Of a DNA stretch of 64,000 bases, positions 1 to 9,810 are shown one piece after another; positions within the stretch are counted from its first letter, which is position 1, and each line of letters begins with the position of its first letter. A program made the position numbers and the translations under genes. This DNA is from Wolfiporia cocos. Its lineage: Eukaryota > Basidiomycota > Agaricomycetes > Polyporales > Phaeolaceae. The stretch lies in contig JACCLO010000007.1 of NCBI GenBank assembly GCA_029448655.1, forward strand, positions 558,001-622,000, in the 5' to 3' direction. The notes below the pieces were generated by a model that saw nothing but the letters and a program-made list of their open reading frames with translations, ran no database searches and was not told where the DNA came from.

Positions 1-1
1 C

Positions 2-715
2 TACTCCATGCCCGGGTCTGCGGGTGGGCTTGCACGCATCGACAAGCTCTTCCACTCAAACGGCTACACCGTCGCTTTCGGCAACTCGCCCGTCGTCTTC
101 GGTGCATTCCCCTCGCTACACTCGGGCTGCGCAACGATGGAGGCGCTGTTCATCTCACACTTCTTCCCCTCAATGACGCGCTATATCTGGACGTACGCCG
201 CGGTGCTCTACTGGGCAACGATGTACCTCACACACCACTACCTGATCGACGTCGTCTTCGGCTCGTGCCTCGCCATCGCGTTCTTCTACCTCTTCCTACC
301 GGACTCACTCAAGGGCGCGAACGCGCTCCTTCCCCCGGGTAGCCTTGCTGGTGCTGCGCGGCGATCCAAGTACGAGTTGTACGATCTCGAGGAGCCCCGC
401 ACGCGCGCGAACGGCCGCCTCATGCGCGAGGCGGACTACGACCTCGAGGACGTCTCCGGCGGTGAGAGCGAGGGCGAGGAGATGGACATTACCTTCCGCT
501 CGCCCGTGGTGTCGGCCGGCCCCGGCTCGGCGGTGCCGTTCGTGAAGCCCGCAGCACCTCCGGCGAATAAGAAGAGCCACAAGCATACGGCGAGCATCGC
601 GAGCCTCATCCGCGCGGATGAGAGGGCGGAGGACGGATGGAGCCCGATTGCAACTACGTTTAATGTGCCACCGGGCCAGCGACAGGGTGAGGATGTCAGG
701 AGCCCGAGGGTGTGA
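2..715 (+). CDS. AUR1: Inositol phosphorylceramide synthase, C-terminal part (5' end outside window)
   Basis: The enzyme moves phosphoinositol from phosphatidylinositol to ceramide in the Golgi membrane and is essential for fungal sphingolipid synthesis. The frame is open from base 2, so the N-terminal half lies outside the window. Counting from the first Met in view, the lipid-phosphatase-like signature FGAFPSLHSGCATME is at residues 31-45 (His38), and THHYLID is at 75-81 (His77, Asp81). These match the catalytic His/His/Asp triad of Aur1. Hydrophobic segments surround both motifs (about 59-74 and 79-98). A long polar, charged and probably cytosolic tail of about 130 residues follows, ending at TGA 713-715. 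No intron is needed in the visible part. The motif match leaves little doubt about the family. Confidence 0.93.
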   Translation, partial: YSMPGSAGGLARIDKLFHSNGYTVAFGNSPVVFGAFPSLHSGCATMEALFISHFFPSMTRYIWTYAAVLYWATMYLTHHYLIDVVFGSCLAIAFFYLFLPDSLKGANALLPPGSLAGAARRSKYELYDLEEPRTRANGRLMREADYDLEDVSGGESEGEEMDITFRSPVVSAGPGSAVPFVKPAAPPANKKSHKHTASIASLIRADERAEDGWSPIATTFNVPPGQRQGEDVRSPRV

Positions 716-1225
716 TGCTAGTCATAGGGGTGCGAGGTGTGGGGTGGTGGTCGGTCCTGTCACACGTGTTGACTCGACCACAGGTTTGTCGTACATTTGG
801 TGTATTTATGTATCGTGCACGTACTATAGCTCGTGATACTAGTAATGACTTCCGTCTTTTAAGCCCGCGGGGTTGCAAAGCAGACGCTGCATATTTGTAT
901 CACCAAATGCGGCAAACTCTCAATTCGGGTGAATGAGATAACAATGACATGTACATACGCTCGACGACGTTTCAAAATTCTCTCTCGCAAGCATTTGTTC
1001 CGTGAGATTATCCTGATGCTGACGGCAAATGGACGTTCACATTGTGGAAGACTTGTGATCGCCATCGTAATCAGCTCAGATGGTTAATAAGTATGTGCTG
1101 AGCATTACTGATTCCAGAGGAGTTAGCAGTGCTTCGCGGCGGAAGAGCCCGTTATCAAGTTCAATCGCAAACGCCTTGAAGTTGCACCCATCTATCCTTT
1201 AATATCCAGAAACCCACCTGCTGTT
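716..1225. other. Intergenic region between AUR1 and the DXO-like gene
   Basis: About 510 bases between two same-strand genes. It should hold the AUR1 3' UTR and the promoter of the next gene. Only short uninformative ORFs are present, and I see no repeat or RNA gene. Confidence 0.5.
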
Positions 1226-2735
1226 ATGTCGACTGGGCCATATTGGAGTGGAGGCTCAAGAGGTAGATTCCCGTGGCGTGGTGCTGGAGCGCAGTTTGGG
1301 GGATTCCACGGCGGTCCATCACGTCGTGGCAACCCACTCAACTACGCACCGGGATTCGGGGCGCCTCGTCCCACAGCTGTTTCTATCCTCCCCCCATACC
1401 GAGGTATTGTCGAAGGTTTATCTGCCGAACTTCTCTTCACCATTCCAAAAAACAATGAAGTGACTGGTGGGGAAGACATTGAGAATGAGATTACGAACTT
1501 TGAATGCATTGGGTCCTACTGCTGGGTGAATACTGAGAAACCCACTATCACTGTTCCTGGTCAGTGCGATCATCTACCTGCCGACTGCTTCTAATTCTCC
1601 ATCACTATGATACATGTCTAATACACCAGGATCTCCCCCGATGTGGCGTGATAGGGCTCTTCCATACACTGTCCAGCCAGATGGCGGCACCCGCTTTGTT
1701 GACCAGAATGACTTCAGAGTGCCATCAGCGGTCATGTATCCTCTGGTGCGGTCTGTGGACATCATGGCAGAGGAAGCGGGGGACGAATTCGACTGGAAAT
1801 CGGTCGATTTTATCACCGACCGTAATAACCTGCGGAAACTATTACGATGGATTCATGACGGGAACATAGCAGAAGAGTTTAGGATTGACACTCAGCTCGC
1901 AGGGACCAAAACAGTACTGCTCAACCGATGGGAAAGACAGTCGCGAGAAGCACCTTATCAGAACTGGAACTCTTACTCCCTCAACTATACGCGGGAAAGC
2001 ACGACACCGGCTCCGGGTTGCGAGCGTTGCACCAGCCAGTACCGCATTGTCAAATATGCAAGCGAGATTTGCTGTTGTAATATACATGCATGCTTATTCC
2101 ACTCATCTCAGGATTACAATGGGATCAGATTGGTCGTACGATCTGCAGTCGATGCATTCATTGCACCGATCAGTTTGTCGACATCCAACGCAGCCCTCGA
2201 TCCTGATTCGGTAGCCGATATGCTATCAGGCATGAAGATATCCGCGCCCCGCAGTGCAGCCTGGAGGGTCGACCACGCTATCTCTACCCCAGAGTTAGAT
2301 GTAATCCGAGGTGGCTCGCGAGTGCCACAAGACTCAATCATCGAGTACAAGACGCGCTCGGTGCGCAGCAAGGGTCAGTTGCCTAACCTCTGTGAGGATT
2401 TCTATGCGCAGCTATTCCTCTCCCAAACGCCTCATTTCTACGTCGCCTTTCACCAACATGGGAGGTTTGAGACGGTCATCAAACGCCAACTGAACGACCC
2501 AGAGATGAAGCAAATCCAAGATAAACTCAATAACGATTTCAAGATGCTTCGGGAAATACTCGTGGTCATTCAGAGAAGGGTTATTGAGCATGGGCAGCGA
2601 GGACGTCTCAGCCTTGTTCAGCAAAATGGCCAATTGCATGTGCACGAGAGAGATAGTTTGGAGAGTTGTCTCCCAGAGGACTTGCTAAAGAGATTCGAGT
2701 GGTGCGTCGAGCTTCATCGGGTATATGAAGCCTAG
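1226..2735 (+). CDS. DXO/RAI1-like PD-(D/E)XK family protein (three exons, one GC-AG intron)
   Basis: Model: join(1226..1559, 1630..2057, 2112..2735), 461 aa. Intron 1 is GT-AG and restores the motif TVPGSPPMWRDR. Intron 2 (2058-2111, 54 nt, in frame and free of stops) has a GC donor; removing it gives RIVKYDYNGIRLVVR, the expected family core. A Gly/Arg-rich N-terminus of about 50 residues is followed by FDWKSVDFITDRNNLRKLL and later by LDVIRGGSRVPQDSIIEYKT. The last is an acidic-x(n)-ExK arrangement as in PD-(D/E)XK nucleases and DXO/RAI1 decapping enzymes. Close relatives are an expanded family in filamentous fungi that, from memory, is often labelled geranylgeranyl pyrophosphate synthetase; I see nothing prenyl-synthase-like here. 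Nuclease or decapping activity is an inference. If intron 2 is retained the protein still reads through with 18 extra residues. Confidence 0.72.
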
Positions 2736-3121
2736 AAGCCTGACGATGATATACATACAGAACGCGATCAGTTCACACAATGATTGAAACTTCAAGCTGA
2801 CTATTCTCCTCAATTCTCAAGATTCGTGCAATATGGGCACCTGTATAGTATCACAATGGATGGATTGGTATCAAGCGTACATGGCACCAGGTATCATCCC
2901 GCGACATTGTACTCGACGTCCCTGATTTCGTCATCGTACCCTCCATCGTAGCGGTGGCGCGTCCCGCATCTCTGGCACCTGCTGCCTCTGATGTAATGTG
3001 CAAGGCCGGAACGCGGCGATGACGGGTCGAGTGTCTTCTCACAGAATGCATACTGTGTGGCGAGGATGGGGACACGCTGGGGAGCTGCACCGTGCGTTGA
3101 TTGGAATAGGTTTGAAGGCGA
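2736..3121. other. Convergent 3' spacer
   Basis: 386 bases between the stop codons of two convergent genes, presumably both 3' UTRs. ORFs here are short and look like shadows. No structured element is visible. Confidence 0.5.
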
Positions 3122-4692
3122 TCACCTCGGTTCCTCATTCGCACCGAGATTCCTACGCTTGTGAGGTCGATTTCCGGCTTGAAATGATTGGCTTGTGCTA
3201 CTGCCGTCACCGTCCTGACGCCCGCGCTTTCGCGATACGTCTGGGTCAGGTAGTATTGCTAGAGGTCCTGCGGACTGCATTTGGTCTGGTTGCAGCCGCT
3301 CTTCGGCGGGAGCTACACAGACCCTGCTGCGTTTGTAATGTCCACGGTCCTGTTCGTTTCCATTGTCTTGGCCTCCACGCTTCCTTGATGCTACTGGCTC
3401 GGGATCATCCGATGGAGGCTCAGTGAAATGGGGCACCGCGTTTTGTGAGCGCGTGATCTTCGAGTGCATCATCGTTGTCTCCGGGATGGCAGCCTTCGCC
3501 AGCTTGTCTGTGACAATGTCGTCGTGCCTAATCGACGCCTGCTCTTGTACGCAATTTGCGCCGGGCTCGTTGACCACTGGGCTTGACGAGCGACGAAGTC
3601 GACTGTCCCCGAATGTTGACTGACACTGGGCTTGATGATGAGATGATGTGGCAGACGCCTTTCGTGCACGCTCAAATTCTTCGGGTGTTGGCAAACGTCG
3701 ACGTCTGGCAGAGGGATTTGCGCCAGACGCAGCCTGAGTCATGACATTTAGCAAGGTTGCGTTCTGAGCAATCCTCACTGAAAATTATACATCGTTAGTT
3801 GTTGTCCGTCTACTCAAAACAAATGAACAACCGACTTCCAGGGAATGCTCGTCGTGGACGTGACTTAGGGACATAATCAGGCCGGTTCAAACTGTCCAAG
3901 GCTTCCCAAATGTCCCGCATCTCTCTGGATGATCTTCGTGCAAGCTTACGAGGCGCTCGCGCAGGCGTAGCCACCGTTGGCTCACTTGAGATATTCCTTG
4001 GGTGAGGGTGATTGATCAAGTACCACCATCTCCCGCGGAGTGAAATACGTCGCTTAAATGGTTTCAACAAGGTGTCCGTTGCCCTTTCCTTGGTTTGCGT
4101 TCTCTGGCCCGGAAACTCCCTCTTGATTATTGTATTCTCTAGCGCCAATCGTCTCAAGCTGCTCGGACGCTTGGGAAGTGAAATGCTTGGTCGTATGGAA
4201 AACATTTGACTCAATATACCGTCTCTTTCAAGGGTGTCGTCGATTCCCAGTCCCTGCAGTGAACGATTATTTTAGCATAGGATGGATTGATTCGTTGCCG
4301 AATTCATGCTACTCACACGAGCATATCTTCTGATCTCTCGATCAGTGAAGCTTTCCATGAATCGCCGATTTGCTTTGCTGCGTGACAACATAGAGATGGT
4401 GTGTCGGTAGCGGAAGAGGGCCCCTAGAATGACCCGCTTAGAGAATCCTGGATGTATACCATGCTCCTTCACAATAAAATGTCAGTGCAAGTTTTCCACA
4501 ACATACAATTGTATGGACCTTGGCATATCGCTCGATAGTACAATCGTCAAGGCGTTCAAGGAACAGTCTGTCCACTTCGTCTCTTCTCCTGCGATATGAT
4601 ATGAGCGGATCTGGTCGATCCCAGATCGACCGGGTTGCTGGATTGGAGTCGATGCTATTGACAGATTGCTTATTCTGATTCGGGGTAGCCAT
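3122..4692 (-). CDS. Unrecognised protein with two SAP-like repeats and a basic disordered tail
   Basis: Model: complement(join(3122..3777, 3836..4253, 4317..4466, 4507..4692)), 469 aa, all introns GT-AG. The phase is kept at each junction, including an exon 3/4 junction that creates an ATG codon. I do not recognise the family by name. After a polar N-terminus, a helix-turn-helix unit at about 47-84 (DDCTIERYAKVHTIEHGI, then GFSKRVILGALFRYR) is echoed at about 98-130 (TDREIRRYARGLGIDD, then DGILSQMF). The spacing of the hydrophobic and basic residues resembles a tandem pair of SAP-type DNA-binding hairpins. The remaining 300 residues are rich in Arg, Lys, Ser and Pro, with clusters such as RRRRLPTPEEFERARK, RKRGGQD and RKRGRQD, which suggests a nuclear location. 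DNA binding is an inference. It could instead be a lineage-specific protein with a coincidental repeat. Confidence 0.6.
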
Positions 4693-7600
4693 CGTTGCGA
4701 GATAATAAACTGTCTAAGATACTGGCTGTGTGTGGAAGCAACTTGCTGCAGCGTAGGCGGTAGAGTTGTGCGGAGGTATACAACTCGCTATATGTCGGTC
4801 GCTGCTTATATGCAGTGTCTATGACCCACGTGGCGCGAATGACGAACAATGAACGCGGCCCAATCAGCCGCAACACAATGACAATGGCCTCTGTGGCATG
4901 CCAAAAACGGCAATCAGTGCAGTACGACCGCGGCACAGCCGCCGCCTATACCAAATATGGACAAAAGACAGTCTCATTCTTCCTGTCGGCCTTGATGCTT
5001 TGAACGAAACAAGTAATTGAACAATGACTCAGCCTGAATGTATATCCAATGAACATTGTATTGCCCCGACAACATTTGCTCATTCTGATAAATCGATACG
5101 ACCGTGTGACTGAGATATTCGCATCGCAACGTCCGTGGTGAATCATATCGAGTAGCCTGCTGATTCTACAGAACGCAATTGCCTTGCCCATGTCACCAGA
5201 TCAAGATTGCGCCACTTCAGCGAAAACGCGCTACGCAAGGTTCGGCCACCTTTCCCGAGGCTGGTGCTGTGCTTTGATCTTGTTGATGTTGATGAGTGGT
5301 CACCTGAATGCAAGCGTGCTCATCTTTAGCCGTGACTAACATCATATTCAAGCTAAATATAAGAGAAGTGGCGAGCAGACAGGTATGTAGAGCAATATGA
5401 CGTAATGTCAGCATCACATTCACGATGATGTTCAGCCACACATTTATTGCAACCCTCAGCCTCCAAGGTAGCCTTGTTTTAAATATTGTATGACTTCTGG
5501 TTCCATTGTTATGTTCTTCGCTCTTCCTGACACTATCATTTGAGTAGGTAGGCGTATCAAACCATAATCCAGTCAAGATTACAATGAGCAAATGACTAAT
5601 GTCAGCAATCACGCATTGGCTCAAAATCTCATCTCAGAGTTCTGGGCCGATCTACAAATTCGAAGGGCTCTGCATGATCAGGCATGCATCATGCTGAATA
5701 GGTCCTGTACGAGAAGGTGTCGTCATCATTGCTGCTACGTTCATTAGCAGAGGAGTTACCAATGGTCTCTTTGCTATCAACCTCAGAGATTGTACAAGAT
5801 TCCTATGAGTCAAAGGTTCCCAGTCGTGCAAGTGAAAGGAGCCTATAGGAATGTCCATTGTTGTCAGATTCGGATATCGACGAGTGATTTTGATTTACCC
5901 TCCTCCCTTTAGTATTTCCAGCGCATCTCGCGAGATAAGCATCCGAGGCAATATACTGTCCAGAGTGGGTATCTGTGCCTCATAAACTATCTTCAAACGC
6001 CCATTGGCCGTGTGCATGAATGGCCATGTGCGCGAGAAGCATGAGAGAGGATAGAGTCCAGCCAGGTCCGTGTCGTAAACCCAGTAACGAAGCAGAATCG
6101 GGTTCCTGATAGGACGCAAACTGGAAAATAAACATTCAAGTATACTTCATAATTCACAAGAATATCTCGAAAAGTAACCGTCTGCATGGGGATGATCATT
6201 ATCTTGATTACAGAACCTTGGTGCTGCCGTATATGTCGGAGAGATATAGAGGAGAGCATTGAGAAGCCATACTGCATATAGCTTGCGACACTTGACATCG
6301 TACAGAGTCGCATTTAAGCCCACAATCTGGAAGACACGGCCACAACATGCAGCTAAAAGCGTCATTGCATCAGGCGGACCATTGCAAATCCACTCACAAA
6401 CTATTGGCAGAATGCGGTGTTGGAATAAACCAGCAGGGGCATACCACTACTCCACCGTGGAGTAGTGGTATGCCCCTGCTGGTTTATTCCAACATGCGGA
6501 TCATCAAATCTAGCGAGAATACAAATATCCTCCTTACACAGGTCGTGATCGATCTCGCGCGAACGGCGACGGGTATGGTCAAGAATCCCGACGGCAATCG
6601 GGAAATCTCGCAGCGAGTATACGCCCAAAATGAAGGTAGACGATTTACGCAAGGTTATGCGGCATGCCCACACTTATATCAGTCGCGACGTCGCCGTCAT
6701 CCTGCATTATGGAGTGAATACAAACTACAGTTCGAAGGAATCTGCGCCACAGATGTCGATTCAAACACACGTTCCAAACTCCGCGTTGGAATGGGCGCTC
6801 GGGCACTGTCCGAATTGCCACCTGAGGAACATGCATCGAAAATTTGCGCAAAATTTTCATTTCCTCCCTTCTCTTCGTCCACCACCATCACCATCCTCTC
6901 TGGTCAAACAGGCTCAACACCCTGCTTGATCGTCGCTCGTGCACTGTGTGGTTCTCTTCTGCGACGCTCTGCTGGGTGCTCGCGGATTTCGCATTCAATC
7001 CACTTCAACGTGCGCCTGATCAGTGTCTCAGGATTTGCTTCCGCTCGGCCCAGCTGGGGCGAATTGCTTTGTCAAGGCGGCCGGCGATACTATTCACGCC
7101 GTACTGCTGAATGAGCATTTCTCAGACGACCGTTCAATTGTGCTTCAAGGTGCAGACTCGAACGGTGTCTCATGCCGAGATAGGTCCATGCCCGTACTTC
7201 TGCCATTAAGGACACATACGCGCTCGACTTAGGGGTCGGGAAATTTGTTGAATGCATATAGCCACTGATGAGCTAAATCAATTGCAGTTCATGCCAAGGT
7301 ACCCTCGAAAACGCAACAACTTTATCATGGCCGTGGGTATGCGTTTCGCGGCAGCATGTTGTTCTTCTCCTATGGAGATGGGTCTCATTTCTTGCCGTCA
7401 AGATTAGCATTCATCCCTCAGAATTTTCCCGTTGCCTCTATGCATCTAGTTTCCTGGATCCGCCTCGCTGCCCTGACTCCCTTCCTCTAGTTGCTTCTCC
7501 ATGCTATGGCACCCATTTTTAAGCCATGACAACTTCCGTTTAGCTTCGCTTTTACATCTGACACTTCAGCTAGCTCATACATCATCGACGTTTCTGTTCT

Positions 7601-8040
7601 CCCCTTCTACGGTTATGCAGGTGCGCTCGTCATGGTAAAATCTGATGTTTTGTTCAAGGCCAGCCATATACCTCCACAATACGGCACATGGCAATACCGG
7701 TGTTCCATCGACGGCTCATGGCGCTATCAGCACCCCACAACTTGCTGTCGTTGGTCTCCGCGGTATGACCACGTCTATTTGTCCTGCGGCGCTCTCATTT
7801 ATTCGCATCCCGAAGTCGTCACATTACCGTTGTCTAGTGCATGCTCTGACTATGATTTCATCAAACATGAAACTTCCGTGCTCACTATCCGTCATCAGTC
7901 GACGCCTAATATGAATTACTGGGTCTGTCTGCGAGAAAGCCGTGCAATAGCTTGTCAATCCAGCATCTGGCATCGCATGTCCACAGCTCTAGGCGGTCAC
8001 ATCCACTGGCTTACTTTTTGATGTCTATCCGCCTACCGGG
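4693..8040. other. Region without a supportable gene
   Basis: 3.3 kb of ordinary composition. The longest plus-strand ORF (6347-7114, 255 codons) runs straight through the perfect inverted repeat at 6418-6494 and has no family motif. Minus-strand fragments between 5217 and 6365 are mildly hydrophobic (for example 5217-5624 and 6147-6365), but I could not join them into a phase-consistent gene. They may be remnants of a membrane-protein gene, or chance. I see no transposase, reverse transcriptase or RNA gene. Confidence 0.4.
6418..6494. repeat. Perfect 77-bp fold-back (38-bp arms, 1-bp centre)
   Basis: Bases 6418-6455 and 6457-6494 are exact reverse complements, with a single C at 6456. The match breaks immediately outside on both sides. 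As a consequence both strands encode the same peptide (GINQQGHTTTP and onward) across the site. Arms of this length with no mismatch are far beyond chance. The sequence can form an uninterrupted hairpin with essentially no loop. It may be a young fold-back mutation, a replication template-switch scar, or an assembly or library artefact. Confidence 0.97.
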
Positions 8041-9810
8041 GTCACTCAGTGTCGTCATTCTTGCCTCGCGGTAGCCTACGTTTTCACGCCTTGGGCGCTG
8101 TCCGCCCGGTTCCTCGCGACCGATCGCTCTTAGCCCATACGCACGCCGCGATCGACAGCCTTTGGCTCATCTCGTCGTCATCTTCCCTCCTTCGATATCA
8201 GGCTCATCTGCTCACCAGCCCTTCACCATCCTTCACCCACCGCGCGGACGGACCGTCTTTCGTCCGGGCCCTCCATCTCGACGCCGGGGGCCTTCGCCTC
8301 CGCGCACCCTCCAGCGCCTGCACACGCGCCGGCTACGGCACGCACCGCACGACTGCTCTCCCGCGCGCCCTGCTTCAGCCCCGGCCACCGCGCGTCTCCC
8401 GCAGTGGCCGCTCGCTCGCCTATCGGCGGCGCGTGCCCAGCGCATGCCCCGGGCCCGGCTGCCGGTGCCGATTCAGATGCCTGCGCTCCGCCGCGGCGGC
8501 ACGCCAGGGTCCTAGGCCTGCTTCGCAGGCAGACTGCTGCCGGCAGCCCGTCTGCTCGCCGGCTCGCGCGCACGCCCACCCACCCCGCCTCGTGGCACGG
8601 AAGGCTCCATATTCGCGGTGCACCCATCGCGCGCCCTGATCCACGCGCACGCCCTCGCGTCGCGCATCAGCCAGCCCAGAGGCGCAGCTCCAGCTCCCGT
8701 GTGCCAGCCGTCGTGTCGTGGCGAGTGACGGGGCGGCGCTGCGGTGGGTCCCCTATCGGCGAGCATCAATTGGCGAGCATCAATTGGCCCCGCGGCCGCT
8801 GGATATTGGGCTTCGATCGGCGCGCGCACGCAGGCCTTCTGCGTCTTCTGACACGCGAGCCCGAAGCACGCTTCGCACCATCTAATCCATCTCAATCTCA
8901 CCAAGTCCGAAGCCCTTCCCACTCGGCCGCCCGCAGCGTCGCACACGCAGACGGACGCACACCCCCGGATATCAGCGCGACGCATCGATTCGCCTCGCAC
9001 CGTACGTAAGTCTACGTCGTCTATCGAGCGCGTACATACATGATACGGGACACAGCGTGGTATCGATGATGGCAGGCATTCGAGTAATCGAAGCGATCTA
9101 TCGGCAGCGGAGGGTGCCACGACAGGGAGCGGATGACGGCTGCACGCCGTCTTTTACGTGCGGATGGGAGGGAAGGATAGGGGACGAGGGATTACGTGTA
9201 GAGCGTTGGGGCTAGTGGAGTCTAGAGGGGACCGGCCGGGCGCGCACGCAGGGGTACAGGGAAAGGGCACTTTGTCGACCAGCGAGCGCGGCATCTACGT
9301 ATCAGCAATAGGAACCAGAAGAGGGTGAGACAAGCAATGACAAGGGGGACTCGCCGCTAGAGGAGAAAGTGGTAGAGGGTGGTAGACGTACAATATGTAC
9401 AGCACTATCATCAATATTATAGCAATATAACCAACCGAGCTCGAACCAAACCGAAACCCGTAGCAAAACCTGGACATGGAGACTGCGTCTGACGAGGAGG
9501 GGGAGTGGTGGATTATGCCGTATGGGACACAACGCAATATGGCACATTAGAATAGGAAATAGCAGTGGTCGCATCGGTACTTTTTTGGTAGCTTGCAGAC
9601 GGCGGCGCGCGATAGTCGGGCAAAGGGCAGGAGGATACTGCAGTGCATCGAGGCCGAGCCGTGGCAGGGGATGGCGGACACAGCGCAGAGAGAGAGATAA
9701 TGCGTTGGCAGAGCGGACACCGCCCGCCGCAAGCTTCTATACAACAAACACCAGTCGAGACAGATCGTACACTCGCTCGCCCCACTTCGCCATTCTTCAA
9801 TCGTCGGCGT
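8041..9810. other. GC-rich non-coding block and 3' flank of the zinc-finger gene
   Basis: From about 8,050 to 9,000 the sequence becomes strongly GC- and CpG-rich. It shows overlapping Arg/Ala/Pro-rich open frames on both strands, which is what composition alone produces. No frame carries a recognisable domain. From about 9,250 onward composition returns to normal, and the last several hundred bases probably hold the 3' UTR of the downstream minus-strand gene. Confidence 0.45.
8758..8785. repeat. 14-bp perfect tandem duplication
   Basis: GGCGAGCATCAATT occurs twice back to back (8758-8771 and 8772-8785). It looks like a simple slippage duplication inside the GC-rich block. Confidence 0.9.

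Noticed and set aside
5217..6365. Hydrophobic minus-strand fragments that might form a membrane-protein gene
   Set aside because: I could not find donor and acceptor pairs that join them in phase, and no family was recognised.
8049..9120. Several 130-200 codon open frames on both strands
   Set aside because: Translations are Arg/Ala/Pro-rich in all frames, as expected from GC-rich DNA, with no domain and no splice pattern.
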